From assembly GCA_016840945.1 (NCBI GenBank), contig JAEORJ010000319.1, positions 1 to 64,000 of the forward strand: a stretch of 64,000 bases of DNA, read 5' to 3'. Shown piece after piece: positions 15,851-23,743 of the stretch. This DNA is from Candidatus Gerdarchaeota archaeon. GTDB lineage: Archaea > Asgardarchaeota > Heimdallarchaeia > JABLTI01. Numbering within the stretch: position 1 is the first letter of the stretch; every line of letters starts with the position of its first letter. A program made the translations under genes and the position numbers. A model generated the notes under the pieces. It was not told the DNA's origin. It searched no databases and was given only the letters and a program-made list of their open reading frames with translations.

Positions 15851-17404
15851 TTACTCCTTCTGACCTTCTTTTTTCATTAAAGTTATACCGGTATCCCAAT
15901 CTACTGCTTCTAAACAGACAGGGCAAAAGCCAGATACTTTTACTGCTTCTTTCATATGACTATAATGTCCTTGTGTTCCGCATTTAGAGCAGACTCCAAT
16001 CTCTGAACCAAAATTAATTGATAATTTACAAACCGGGCATCGTAATAATTCCTTAGAACATGATGGACAATGTGCAAGTGTGACATCTATTGGCTCACCA
16101 CAATAAAAGCAAGTATTTGTTAGTTCAGTTGAGCTAGTTATGTTTTCCTCGTGTATTTGTTCAGGTGTTTCATAATATACTGTAAATGTTCCACTAAATG
16201 GATTAAAAGCACCGGTTATCTTCTCTTCTTGGATCAATTCAGTTATAACTTCTTCAGCCAGTTCTTTACTGCAGTTATATCTACTAGTTAGATCGTTTAT
16301 TGTGATGGTTTCCCCAATAGGCATCATAGCTATTAAATCAGGTAACTCATTTTTCATTTTTAGCTTTAGATTGTGTTGTTGAGCAGATACCTTTTGCTGT
16401 TCTGCTGATTCAATTACTTTACCAATTGAATCCTTAATTGATGAAACAAATTGTTTGACTTTATCAGAAGTAAAAACATCTTTCACTCGAGTGAAAATAT
16501 TTGTCTCAGATGATTTCATCAATTCATAAATATCAGTGGCATGTATTTCTCCATCAACTGATAATGATACTAATAACTGCCCATTAGGACTTATCCTCAA
16601 GGATTTGATATTATCTTTATGCTTGTTTATTGAAGCAAGTAAATTAGATGTTTTCAAATCCCAAATCTTAATGCTGTGATCAGTAGAACCACTAATTATT
16701 ATTCGCTTAAAGGGATGAAATAGGATTGCGGTATAACTTGTTTTTTCTGAAGTAATTCTTCTAATTAAATTCTGTTTTTCTGCATCCCATAATAGTATTG
16801 ATCCATCACTTGAGCAAGAAATGATTACTTTACCATCAGAACTAAAATCAATATCCCTTATAGGGCCAAAATGCCCTTTTAATTCCCCTTTTTTCTTACC
16901 ATTAGATACTTTCCAAAGATAAATTAAATGGTCCCAAGAAGCAGAAGCTAACATATTAGAAGAGGGAGAAAAGGCTATTGTTGAAACAAAATCTTTGTGA
17001 TCTTTTAGTTCATGTATTTTCTTATTATCTTTTTTTAAATCCCATAATCTAATTTTATTGTCCGAAGTTGCGGAAGCCAAAACAGAACAATTATTGTTAA
17101 TAGCAAGATCATTAATCGTTCCCCAATAACCTTTGAGAATTTTGATAATATTACCTTGAAAGGCATCCCAAAGTATAATTTTACGATCTGTTGAGCCCGA
17201 AACGAACCATTTGCCATTAGGAGAAAAGGCTAATGACGTTATGGCTTCTTTATGACCTTTTAACACAAGAAGTTCTTTATTAGTATTAACATTCCAAAAG
17301 CGGATAATACCAGAATTATAACCTGCTATAATGATTGAATTATCTAAAGTATAGGTTATTGCTGTGCAAATCTCAGTTGGCTTTTTCTGGTTTTCATTTT
17401 TCAT
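15851..17404 (-). CDS. WD40 propeller protein with winged-helix and PHD/RING-like zinc module
   Basis: A 517-residue protein in three parts. Residues about 10-295 hold seven WD40-type units ending IRFWNV, IILWDA, IRLWDL, IYLWKV, ILLWDA, IKIWDL and a diverged seventh, enough for one closed propeller. Residues about 350-410 look like a winged helix (ITINDLTSRYNCSKELAEEV). The C-terminus has a C-x2-C-x10-C-x2-C zinc ribbon, then C-x2-C-x12-C-x2-C-x4-H-x2-H-x10-C-x2-C, which has PHD/RING-type cross-brace spacing. Such domains in eukaryotes act in ubiquitin transfer or chromatin reading. The role here is unknown, and a scaffold or E3-like function is speculation. ATG 17404 is preferred over TTG 17422. 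Confidence 0.78.
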   Translation of the reverse strand: MKNENQKKPTEICTAITYTLDNSIIIAGYNSGIIRFWNVNTNKELLVLKGHKEAITSLAFSPNGKWFVSGSTDRKIILWDAFQGNIIKILKGYWGTINDLAINNNCSVLASATSDNKIRLWDLKKDNKKIHELKDHKDFVSTIAFSPSSNMLASASWDHLIYLWKVSNGKKKGELKGHFGPIRDIDFSSDGKVIISCSSDGSILLWDAEKQNLIRRITSEKTSYTAILFHPFKRIIISGSTDHSIKIWDLKTSNLLASINKHKDNIKSLRISPNGQLLVSLSVDGEIHATDIYELMKSSETNIFTRVKDVFTSDKVKQFVSSIKDSIGKVIESAEQQKVSAQQHNLKLKMKNELPDLIAMMPIGETITINDLTSRYNCSKELAEEVITELIQEEKITGAFNPFSGTFTVYYETPEQIHEENITSSTELTNTCFYCGEPIDVTLAHCPSCSKELLRCPVCKLSINFGSEIGVCSKCGTQGHYSHMKEAVKVSGFCPVCLEAVDWDTGITLMKKEGQKE

Positions 17405-17496
17405 TGTTTGTTGTAAATCCAAAATACATGCTTCCTATTCAATTTAATTTGTGTTTACTTAACAATAATTGTTTGGTAGACAATAATGAATAAAGG

Positions 17497-17516
17497 TTTC
17501 CAATTAAATATGGAAA
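17497..17516. promoter_or_regulatory. TTTCCA/TGGAAA dyad upstream of the Orc1-like gene
   Basis: TTTCCA (17497-17502) and TGGAAA (17511-17516) form a perfect inverted repeat with an eight-base AT-only centre. Archaeal origin recognition boxes contain a TTCCA...TGGAA-like dyad, and this one lies about 130 bases before an Orc1/Cdc6-like gene in an AT-rich 223-base spacer. It lacks the G-run expected of a full ORB, so an origin is only a possibility; an autoregulatory operator is the other. Confidence 0.3.
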
Positions 17517-17645
17517 TCTTGCTTTAAAAGCAGTTGTGTTTTTATAGTACTCTCAAAACTATTTTTTGGAATTTATTTAGAAAACAAGTCTGAATGAATG
17601 TTCGCTGACTAGCAAGGAGCAGCTAGTATAGTGAGGTAAGCAAAA

Positions 17646-18827
17646 ATGATTTCACAATCAATTTCAGCTGAATTAGCATCGTTTTTTGATGAATTTCGAT
17701 TTCGTGACTTAGAATTTGATGAATTACTAACTTCTTTTCGACGAGTGCTAACACATCCTGGAGAAGCTATTGCGAGGGTAGTTTTGATAGGGCCACCAGG
17801 GTCTGGGAAAACCTTCATCGCTCAGAGCTTTCAGGAAAGAATTCAAAATGGGCGGATAATAAATGAAGAAAATAATATCAAGTTACAGTGTATAATGGTC
17901 GATTGTAAAAATCATAAAAGCACTAAAACAGTGGTATTAGAGATCATTCATCATATTGACCCTTATTTTTATGCCAACATCGAAGAATGTCAAACTGCTG
18001 AGCTCCAATATATTTTAGCTGATACCCTACAAGCAAGAAAAGAAGCTTTAATCATTATTTTTGATAATATAGATGCTCTGGTTGAAATTGAACCAGAAGA
18101 AGTGAACTCATTAATTTATGGCTTTCAGAGATTTTCGGAAGGAAAAACAAAAGATGAACCAAATTTATTTTCTTCAATACTAGTAGCACATGATTTAGAA
18201 TTTCTAATAGAATTAGATAGAAGTGTTTTTCGTAAAATAGCAACTGATGTAATTCCATTCGAGCAATATTCTGCAGACCAAACGTTTCAACTACTAAATG
18301 ATTATATCAAAAAAAACATCCGGAAGAAAATAACTGAAGAGACTATTTGGTTCATTGCAATGCTGTCAGAGGGAAACATGCATAGAGCAATAGAAATTGT
18401 GAATAAAGCAAATGATCTAACACTACAAAAACAATCGTTGGTCATTTTACCTGAATTTGTTCGAATGGTCAATAACAAAATAACTGATTTTCATATAACC
18501 AAAGTAATGATAGATGAATTACCAATAAGTGAGAAATTAATGCTATTAACTATTGGGAGAAGATTTCGAAATAGCACAAAAGCTTTTCTCAACTTCTTAG
18601 AGTTGCCAAGTCTTTTCATCAGCCTATGCGAAGAATATAATCAATTACAAATAGCCAAAGGATTTTCAGAAGCACTAAACAATCTTGAAAGAATGGCAAT
18701 CATTTCATTGCACACTATTAAAAAAGAGATTATTCTAATGCTATCAGATATTCCAGCTAATACCTTAGTTTCTTACCTAGAGAAGGATCTCAAACAAAAA
18801 AGAAGAGATAATCAATTCTTCCTATAA
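17646..18827 (+). CDS. Orc1/Cdc6-like AAA+ ATPase
   Basis: A 393-residue AAA+ protein. Walker A is GPPGSGKT near residues 50-57, Walker B is ALIIIFDNID near 136, and a sensor-1-like Asp follows in SILVAHDLEF. The C-terminal ~130 residues (ISEKLMLLTIGRR onward) look like the winged-helix domain of archaeal Orc1/Cdc6, and SEGNMHRAIEIVNKA fits the lid/sensor-2 region. These proteins mark replication origins and load the MCM helicase. Walker B has DN in place of the usual DE, so hydrolysis may be altered, and it could be a diverged paralogue rather than the main initiator. A GAGGT ribosome-binding site precedes ATG 17646. Confidence 0.75.
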   Translation: MISQSISAELASFFDEFRFRDLEFDELLTSFRRVLTHPGEAIARVVLIGPPGSGKTFIAQSFQERIQNGRIINEENNIKLQCIMVDCKNHKSTKTVVLEIIHHIDPYFYANIEECQTAELQYILADTLQARKEALIIIFDNIDALVEIEPEEVNSLIYGFQRFSEGKTKDEPNLFSSILVAHDLEFLIELDRSVFRKIATDVIPFEQYSADQTFQLLNDYIKKNIRKKITEETIWFIAMLSEGNMHRAIEIVNKANDLTLQKQSLVILPEFVRMVNNKITDFHITKVMIDELPISEKLMLLTIGRRFRNSTKAFLNFLELPSLFISLCEEYNQLQIAKGFSEALNNLERMAIISLHTIKKEIILMLSDIPANTLVSYLEKDLKQKRRDNQFFL

Positions 18828-18930
18828 TCCGGAAAGTGATTCTAATTTTCTAAAAAATAACCCTCTCGTCATTTAATAAAAAGAGTGGAAACTGTTAAAA
18901 CTAAGTAATTATAACGATTAATAGATAAAA

Positions 18931-19860
18931 ATGGACGAATATGATATAGTTGCTATTGGCGGTGGTCCCGCAGGGTTAACGGTGGGAATCTACGGAAGCA
19001 GATACGGATTAAAAACTTTGGTAATAGAGAAACAATTGGTGGGAGGAGCGATGGCTATAAGTCCACTAATTGAAAACTTTCCAGGTATGGAACCTATTAA
19101 AGGATCAGATTTAACTCAAAGATTCAAACAACAAAGTCTAGCTTTTGGAGCTGAAATTAAGGAGTTAGTGAGTGTTACAAACTTAGATCCCGAAGAAAAA
19201 ATATTAACCTTAAATAATGGTGAGCAAATTAAAGCTAAAACAATTGTCTTTTCAACAGGTAGTAGACATAGAAAATTAGGTGTTCCAGGTGAAGAGGAGT
19301 ATACTGGTAGAGGTGTTTCTTGGTGTGCAACCTGCGACGGTGCGTTCTTTAGAAATCGTAAAGTTGTTGTTGTTGGCGGTGGTAATTCCGCAGCCATTGA
19401 AGCTTTACATTTAGCTAATATAGCTGGTGAATTATATATTATCCATCGTCGTAATCAGATGCGTGCTGAAGAAGCCTATGTTAAACAAATTGAAAAAGCT
19501 AATATCCAATTTTACTGGAATTCCATTATTAAGGAAATCCTTGGTGATGGCAAGAAAGTCACTAGCCTTAAAATTGTTAATGTTAAAACCGATGAAGTTA
19601 CCGAAATTCCTGTCAGTGGCATTTTCATTTCAATAGGTTATGATCCCAATAATGAATTAGCAGCCGAAGTTGGCATTGAACTAGATGAAAATGGTTACAT
19701 TAAAGTTGATCGCAACATGAGAACAAATATTGAAGGCATTTACGCTGCAGGTGACATCACAGGTGGTCAAAAGCAATTAACTGTTTCAACTGGTCAAGCA
19801 ACGACTGCTACTATGAATGCTTTCTTATATATGCACAGTGGCAGTTGGTATAAAGAATAG
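18931..19860 (+). CDS. trxB: Thioredoxin reductase
   Basis: A 309-residue flavoprotein that reduces thioredoxin with NADPH. The FAD-binding GGGPAG is at residues 10-15, the redox-active pair is WCATCDG near 132, and the second Rossmann site GGGNSA near 149 is followed by HRRNQMRAE, whose basic residues normally select NADPH. The closing GIYAAGDITG and the Q-L-T-V-S-T-G-Q-A-T segment complete FAD contacts. Length is standard. It stands between the Orc1-like gene and mfnB; the MfnB start is 65 bases downstream. Confidence 0.95.
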   Translation: MDEYDIVAIGGGPAGLTVGIYGSRYGLKTLVIEKQLVGGAMAISPLIENFPGMEPIKGSDLTQRFKQQSLAFGAEIKELVSVTNLDPEEKILTLNNGEQIKAKTIVFSTGSRHRKLGVPGEEEYTGRGVSWCATCDGAFFRNRKVVVVGGGNSAAIEALHLANIAGELYIIHRRNQMRAEEAYVKQIEKANIQFYWNSIIKEILGDGKKVTSLKIVNVKTDEVTEIPVSGIFISIGYDPNNELAAEVGIELDENGYIKVDRNMRTNIEGIYAAGDITGGQKQLTVSTGQATTATMNAFLYMHSGSWYKE

Positions 19861-19925
19861 CTTTTATGTTTTTTAAGCTAATTTTTATATCCTTTTCTCT
19901 TTTTTGTACTATAGGATTGTTGATA

Positions 19926-20639
19926 ATGAAATTACTTGTTTCCCCTCAAACTCTTACTGAAGCTCTTGAGTGTATTAAAGGTGGCGCTGATATCATTGAT
20001 GTTAAGAACCCTCACGAAGGTTCACTCGGGGCTAATTTTCCTTGGGTGATCAGAAATATTCGTCAAGCTACACCTGCTAGTATTCCAATAAGTGCAACTT
20101 TAGGTAATGTTCAATACACACCTGGTTCCGTTGCTCTTGCAGCTCTTGGTGCGGTGATTGCTGGTGCCTCTTATGTTAAAGTAGGACTTTTAGGTGTAAA
20201 AACAATTCAAGAAGCAGTTGATGTCATGACTGCTGTTAAAAAGACCACCAATGAATTCAAATTCCCTACTCTTATTGTTGCAGCGGGTTATGCTGAAGGG
20301 GAAGCTATTAGGTCATTAAATCCTCTAGATATACCTGAAGTTTCAAAAAAGGCTTCTTGTGACGTAGCTATGATAGATACTTTTGATAAAACAACAGGGA
20401 AGTCACTATTTGATCATTTGTCTATTAATGATTTGTCACAATTTATCGCTGATTCTCGAGACCGAGGACTTATGACTGCTCTTGGTGGATCAATTAATGC
20501 CAATCATTTACCACAATTAAAAAAACTCGCTCCTGATATTATTGGTATTCGTGGAGCTGTATGTGACTCAAATGATCGTATTCATGGTTTTATCAAAGCC
20601 GAATTAATAGCTGCTTTTGTTAAAAAAATGCAAGAATGA
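19926..20639 (+). CDS. mfnB: (5-formylfuran-3-yl)methyl phosphate synthase, MfnB
   Basis: A 237-residue TIM-barrel enzyme that joins two glyceraldehyde-3-phosphate molecules into the furan precursor of methanofuran. MKLLVSPQTLTEALECIKGG, ADIIDVKNPHEGSLGANFPW with its catalytic-type Lys, VKVGLLG and ALGGSINANHLPQL are all characteristic. The open frame extends to 19866, but the family starts at MKLLVSP, so ATG 19926 is chosen. Methanofuran also serves non-methanogenic C1 metabolism; the rest of the pathway is not in this window. Together with comDE it is the second enzyme here of a coenzyme usually associated with methanogens. Confidence 0.9.
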   Translation: MKLLVSPQTLTEALECIKGGADIIDVKNPHEGSLGANFPWVIRNIRQATPASIPISATLGNVQYTPGSVALAALGAVIAGASYVKVGLLGVKTIQEAVDVMTAVKKTTNEFKFPTLIVAAGYAEGEAIRSLNPLDIPEVSKKASCDVAMIDTFDKTTGKSLFDHLSINDLSQFIADSRDRGLMTALGGSINANHLPQLKKLAPDIIGIRGAVCDSNDRIHGFIKAELIAAFVKKMQE

Positions 20640-20655
20640 TTATAAAATCACTCAC

Positions 20656-21354
20656 TTATTTTCTTTTCACGTAATGCTCTTGCAATATCCCTCTTGCATG
20701 TCCTTTCTCTTTCTCACTAACTTCTGGTTTCTTTCCTACCTCATCCTTTCCTACTCCTGTCAATGGACTACCAATGAACATTCCTTCAGAAAGAACACCA
20801 TGAACTATTTGAGGTGGTAATTTAGCTATAGGCATCAAGTCACCCTTTTTCAAATCGACTATGTTTGTGGCAATATTATATCTTGCTTTCCCATCTGTTA
20901 CTACGCATTTCCAATTCTTAGCGTCAATTTTTTCTATTGAGAGAATTTCTCCTGTTAAAATATCAATAGCATCAGCATAATCTTCAGAAAAACCTTCTGT
21001 TAATCTTTCTCTAATAGAATAAAAGAAATCCCGCAAGTATTGTAGATTTTTAACAGCCAATTTTCCTTCAATACCTCGAGTATTTAGCATATCTTCCCAT
21101 TTCTCAGGAAAAGTATCAAAAATATCTTTGGCAAAAATTTCAATATCCCGGAGCTCTTTTGAATGTAATATTTGTTCTAATGGTTTATAGCTCCATTTTA
21201 AGGCCATTAATTTGCTATTAATTTCAGCTAATCTTGTGAGTATTTTTTGTCTATTCAAAGTTAAGGGAATTCGCTTATTCTGAACTAAATTAGTAAACTC
21301 TCGAACCATGCCTTCAGCGATCACTATTCTTGAATCACTATCTATTCCAGCCAT
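20656..21354 (-). CDS. Predicted RNA-binding protein with C-terminal EMAP/OB-fold domain
   Basis: A 232-residue protein. The N-terminal ~130 residues are helical and charged. The C-terminal part resembles the EMAP-type tRNA-binding OB fold: IEKIDAKNWKCVVTDGKARYNIATNIVDLKKGDLMPIAKLPPQIVHG and the G-SPLTGVG turn. Archaeal members of this group are annotated only as predicted RNA-binding proteins. It converges on mfnB (16-base gap). ATG 21354, preceded by GGTTGAG, is preferred to ATG 21369. Confidence 0.72.
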   Translation of the reverse strand: MAGIDSDSRIVIAEGMVREFTNLVQNKRIPLTLNRQKILTRLAEINSKLMALKWSYKPLEQILHSKELRDIEIFAKDIFDTFPEKWEDMLNTRGIEGKLAVKNLQYLRDFFYSIRERLTEGFSEDYADAIDILTGEILSIEKIDAKNWKCVVTDGKARYNIATNIVDLKKGDLMPIAKLPPQIVHGVLSEGMFIGSPLTGVGKDEVGKKPEVSEKEKGHARGILQEHYVKRK

Positions 21355-21485
21355 CTTTCTCAACCACACATCTTTTTATTATTTACTTATCACATGTTTT
21401 CATTTATGTCATTCGATTTTTTAGTTTTTCTTTTTGAATTTTTGCTTGCGTAATACTTTCGGTTATCCCTCTAATGGTTGCTTTT

Positions 21486-21608
21486 AAGCGAAAAAACTGC
21501 TAGGGTATTGCAGAAATATATCAGAAACCTAAAGCGAAACTCAACCGAACTCAAATAACTATCCTTGAAAAGAAAATTCATGGCTCTTTCTATCTCCACA
21601 AAGCGAAA
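21486..21608 (+). promoter_or_regulatory. Three AAGCGAAA sites upstream of radA
   Basis: The octamer AAGCGAAA occurs three times on the plus strand, at 21486-21493, 21532-21539 and 21601-21608, within the 285-base spacer before radA. Spacings are 46 and 69 bases. A promoter operator for a DNA-damage or cell-cycle regulator is one explanation; chance in an A-rich region is another. Confidence 0.3.
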
Positions 21609-21654
21609 GAATCATATTGAGTAAGGTCTTTGATTTATTTCAGGAGAAAAATAA

Positions 21655-22872
21655 ATGTCAAAAAAGAAAGAGGAAGCGGATGACAGCAAGAAAAAGGCTT
21701 CATCCACTAAAAAAAGTGAAGAAGACCAAACTCCATTAGATGACTTAGTTGAAGAAGCATACCAAGATGTTCTCGAAGAAAGCGGTCTTGGTGATGAAGA
21801 AGTTGAAATGATTTCAGCTAAGAAAAAAGCTTCTAAAACAAAAGATGATAAAAAGGCTAAATCAAAAAAGGGCGATGATGAAGCTGATATCGAAGATACC
21901 GAATTTCTTGATTTAATTGCTCGAGATGAAGCATTGGAAATACCTGTCACCGATCTTCCAGGTGTAGGTCCTGCAACATCACTTAAATTAAAAGAAGCTG
22001 GGTTAACAACAATTCGTTCTATCGCTTTATCAAGCATTAGCGATCTTGTTGATAATGCTGATTTAGGCGAAAAAACAGCTGCAAAATTAATTAAATTATG
22101 CCAGGAACAAGTTGGCCTTACTTTTAGTACTGCAGATACCTTATATACTGAACGTATGGGTCTTGAACGAATCACTACAGGCTCAGATAACCTTGACGAA
22201 TTATTTGGTGGTGGAATCGAAACTGGTAGCATAACTGAGCTATTTGGTGAATTCCGAACAGGTAAAACTCAAATTGCTCATCAATTATGTGTTACAGTGC
22301 AATTACCTCGAGAGCAAGGCGGATTAGCAGCTAATGCTGCTTATATTGATACTGAAGGAACTTTCCGACCTGAAAGGATTGTGGAAATAGCTGAACGTTT
22401 TGAACTTGATCCCCAGGAAACTCTCAAAAACATCACTGTAGGTAGAGCGTATACTTCTGATCATCAAATCAATCTCGCTCGAGATATTGGCGCATTAGCT
22501 CGAGAGAAAAACATTAGACTAGTGATAGTGGACTCTTTAACTTCTCATTTCAGAGCTGAATATATCGGTAGAGGAACTCTTGCATCAAGACAACAAAATC
22601 TCAATCAACACATTCACTTTCTATTGAAATTAGCTGAAATGCACCATGTTGCAATCTTGGTCACTAATCAAGTCATGGCTCGACCTGATTTCTTCTTTGG
22701 AGATCCAACAGCGCCAGTTGGTGGACATATAGTTGCTCATTCTTGTACAATAAGAGTCTACTTACGAAAATCTAAACAAACAAAGCGCGTTGCCCGAATC
22801 GTCGATTCACCAAACCTCCCCGAAGTTGAAACTGTTTTTGAAATCTTATCAGATGGTATCCACGACGGATAA
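21655..22872 (+). CDS. radA: DNA recombinase RadA
   Basis: A 405-residue RecA-family recombinase that forms filaments on single-stranded DNA and pairs homologous strands. The helix-hairpin-helix domain is VTDLPGVGPATSLKLKEAGL near residue 98. Walker A is GEFRTGKTQ near 198, the form found in eukaryotic RAD51/DMC1 rather than the common archaeal GEFGSGKT, and Walker B is LVIVDSLTSHFRAEY near 287. DPTAPVGGHIVAHSCT is the DNA-binding L2 region. The first ~85 residues are an unusually long Lys/Glu/Asp-rich, probably disordered extension, against about 25-35 residues in typical RadA. GGAG precedes ATG 21655, and a hairpin terminator follows. Confidence 0.96.
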   Translation: MSKKKEEADDSKKKASSTKKSEEDQTPLDDLVEEAYQDVLEESGLGDEEVEMISAKKKASKTKDDKKAKSKKGDDEADIEDTEFLDLIARDEALEIPVTDLPGVGPATSLKLKEAGLTTIRSIALSSISDLVDNADLGEKTAAKLIKLCQEQVGLTFSTADTLYTERMGLERITTGSDNLDELFGGGIETGSITELFGEFRTGKTQIAHQLCVTVQLPREQGGLAANAAYIDTEGTFRPERIVEIAERFELDPQETLKNITVGRAYTSDHQINLARDIGALAREKNIRLVIVDSLTSHFRAEYIGRGTLASRQQNLNQHIHFLLKLAEMHHVAILVTNQVMARPDFFFGDPTAPVGGHIVAHSCTIRVYLRKSKQTKRVARIVDSPNLPEVETVFEILSDGIHDG

Positions 22873-22885
22873 AAATTAACATTAT

Positions 22886-22907
22886 GAAGGAATTTTTCCT
22901 TCTTTTT
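22886..22907 (+). terminator. radA terminator
   Basis: GAAGGAA (22886-22892) and TTCCTTC (22896-22902) form a perfect seven-base-pair stem with a TTT loop, followed by five T. It begins 14 bases after the radA stop. Confidence 0.8.
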
Positions 22908-22950
22908 CATTTCTTTTTTAGATTTTGCACATAGTATGTACATATTCCAG

Positions 22951-22960
22951 CTATATAAAA
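22951..22960 (+). promoter_or_regulatory. TATA box for the receiver-domain gene
   Basis: CTATATAAAA is the best TATA match in the spacer after the radA terminator. It would start a transcript near 22980 with a leader of about 130 bases before the receiver gene at 23114. Confidence 0.4.
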
Positions 22961-23113
22961 CTGAAAATCATTGTTATAGGTATTATGAGGGTTTAAATGC
23001 TCGAAATTGAATGATGATGTAAACTCAAAATTGCTGCAGTTTATAATCGGGTCTCTCTTCAACTACCATTTACCCTCATCATCCTCTCTTAAATCAAACT
23101 AATCAGGTGAATC

Positions 23114-23479
23114 ATGATAATGTGCAAAATTATGATTGCTGAAGATGATCCCTTAATTCGAGGGCTGTTTTGTAAAATTTTACAACAAAGAGGTTATGAT
23201 ACCATCGAAGCCATTAATGGTGAGGAAGCAATACAAATCTATGATAACATGCATATCAAACCAGATATTTTAGTTTTAGATTATCGCATGCCACGAGTAA
23301 ATGGTTTGGAAGTAACAAGAGAAATACTTCAAAGAGATCCCGCAATGAATATTTTACTTTTAACAGGCGATCCAAGGATAACAAACAATACTATTTCTGA
23401 ATATGGTATTAGATATAAATCTAAACCAGTTAAAATGGATGATTTTATCAATGAAATTCAAAGTATTGCTCAAATATAA
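23114..23479 (+). CDS. CheY-like response regulator receiver domain
   Basis: A 121-residue stand-alone receiver. The acidic pocket is EDD near residues 10-12, the phosphorylated Asp is in LVLDYRMPRVNG near residue 56, the switch Thr is in LLLTGD, and the conserved Lys is in YKSKPVKMDDF near 106. No output domain is fused, so it likely works through protein contacts, with a histidine kinase encoded elsewhere. AGGTGA just upstream fixes ATG 23114. The giant surface protein gene starts 264 bases downstream on the same strand, and a functional link is conceivable but not shown. Confidence 0.92.
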   Translation: MIMCKIMIAEDDPLIRGLFCKILQQRGYDTIEAINGEEAIQIYDNMHIKPDILVLDYRMPRVNGLEVTREILQRDPAMNILLLTGDPRITNNTISEYGIRYKSKPVKMDDFINEIQSIAQI

Positions 23480-23743
23480 TCGATTAAATTTGGAAATGAA
23501 CCACCAATCAGGAATTTTGGAATCCACCAAGAAAAGGATGGGATAACTCCTTTAATTATCTAATAAGATTCTGTTTGTTATTACCATTAACTTTTAGAAT
23601 AATGAATATCGAAAAATCTTATTTAATTAAGCATACATTGTATATACTATAAAGATTGTTTATACCTTATTGATTATTGCTATTTTATGACATAAAAAAT
23701 ATTAATTATAAAAAAGTATTACTACTAAAAGGGATTCGACAAA

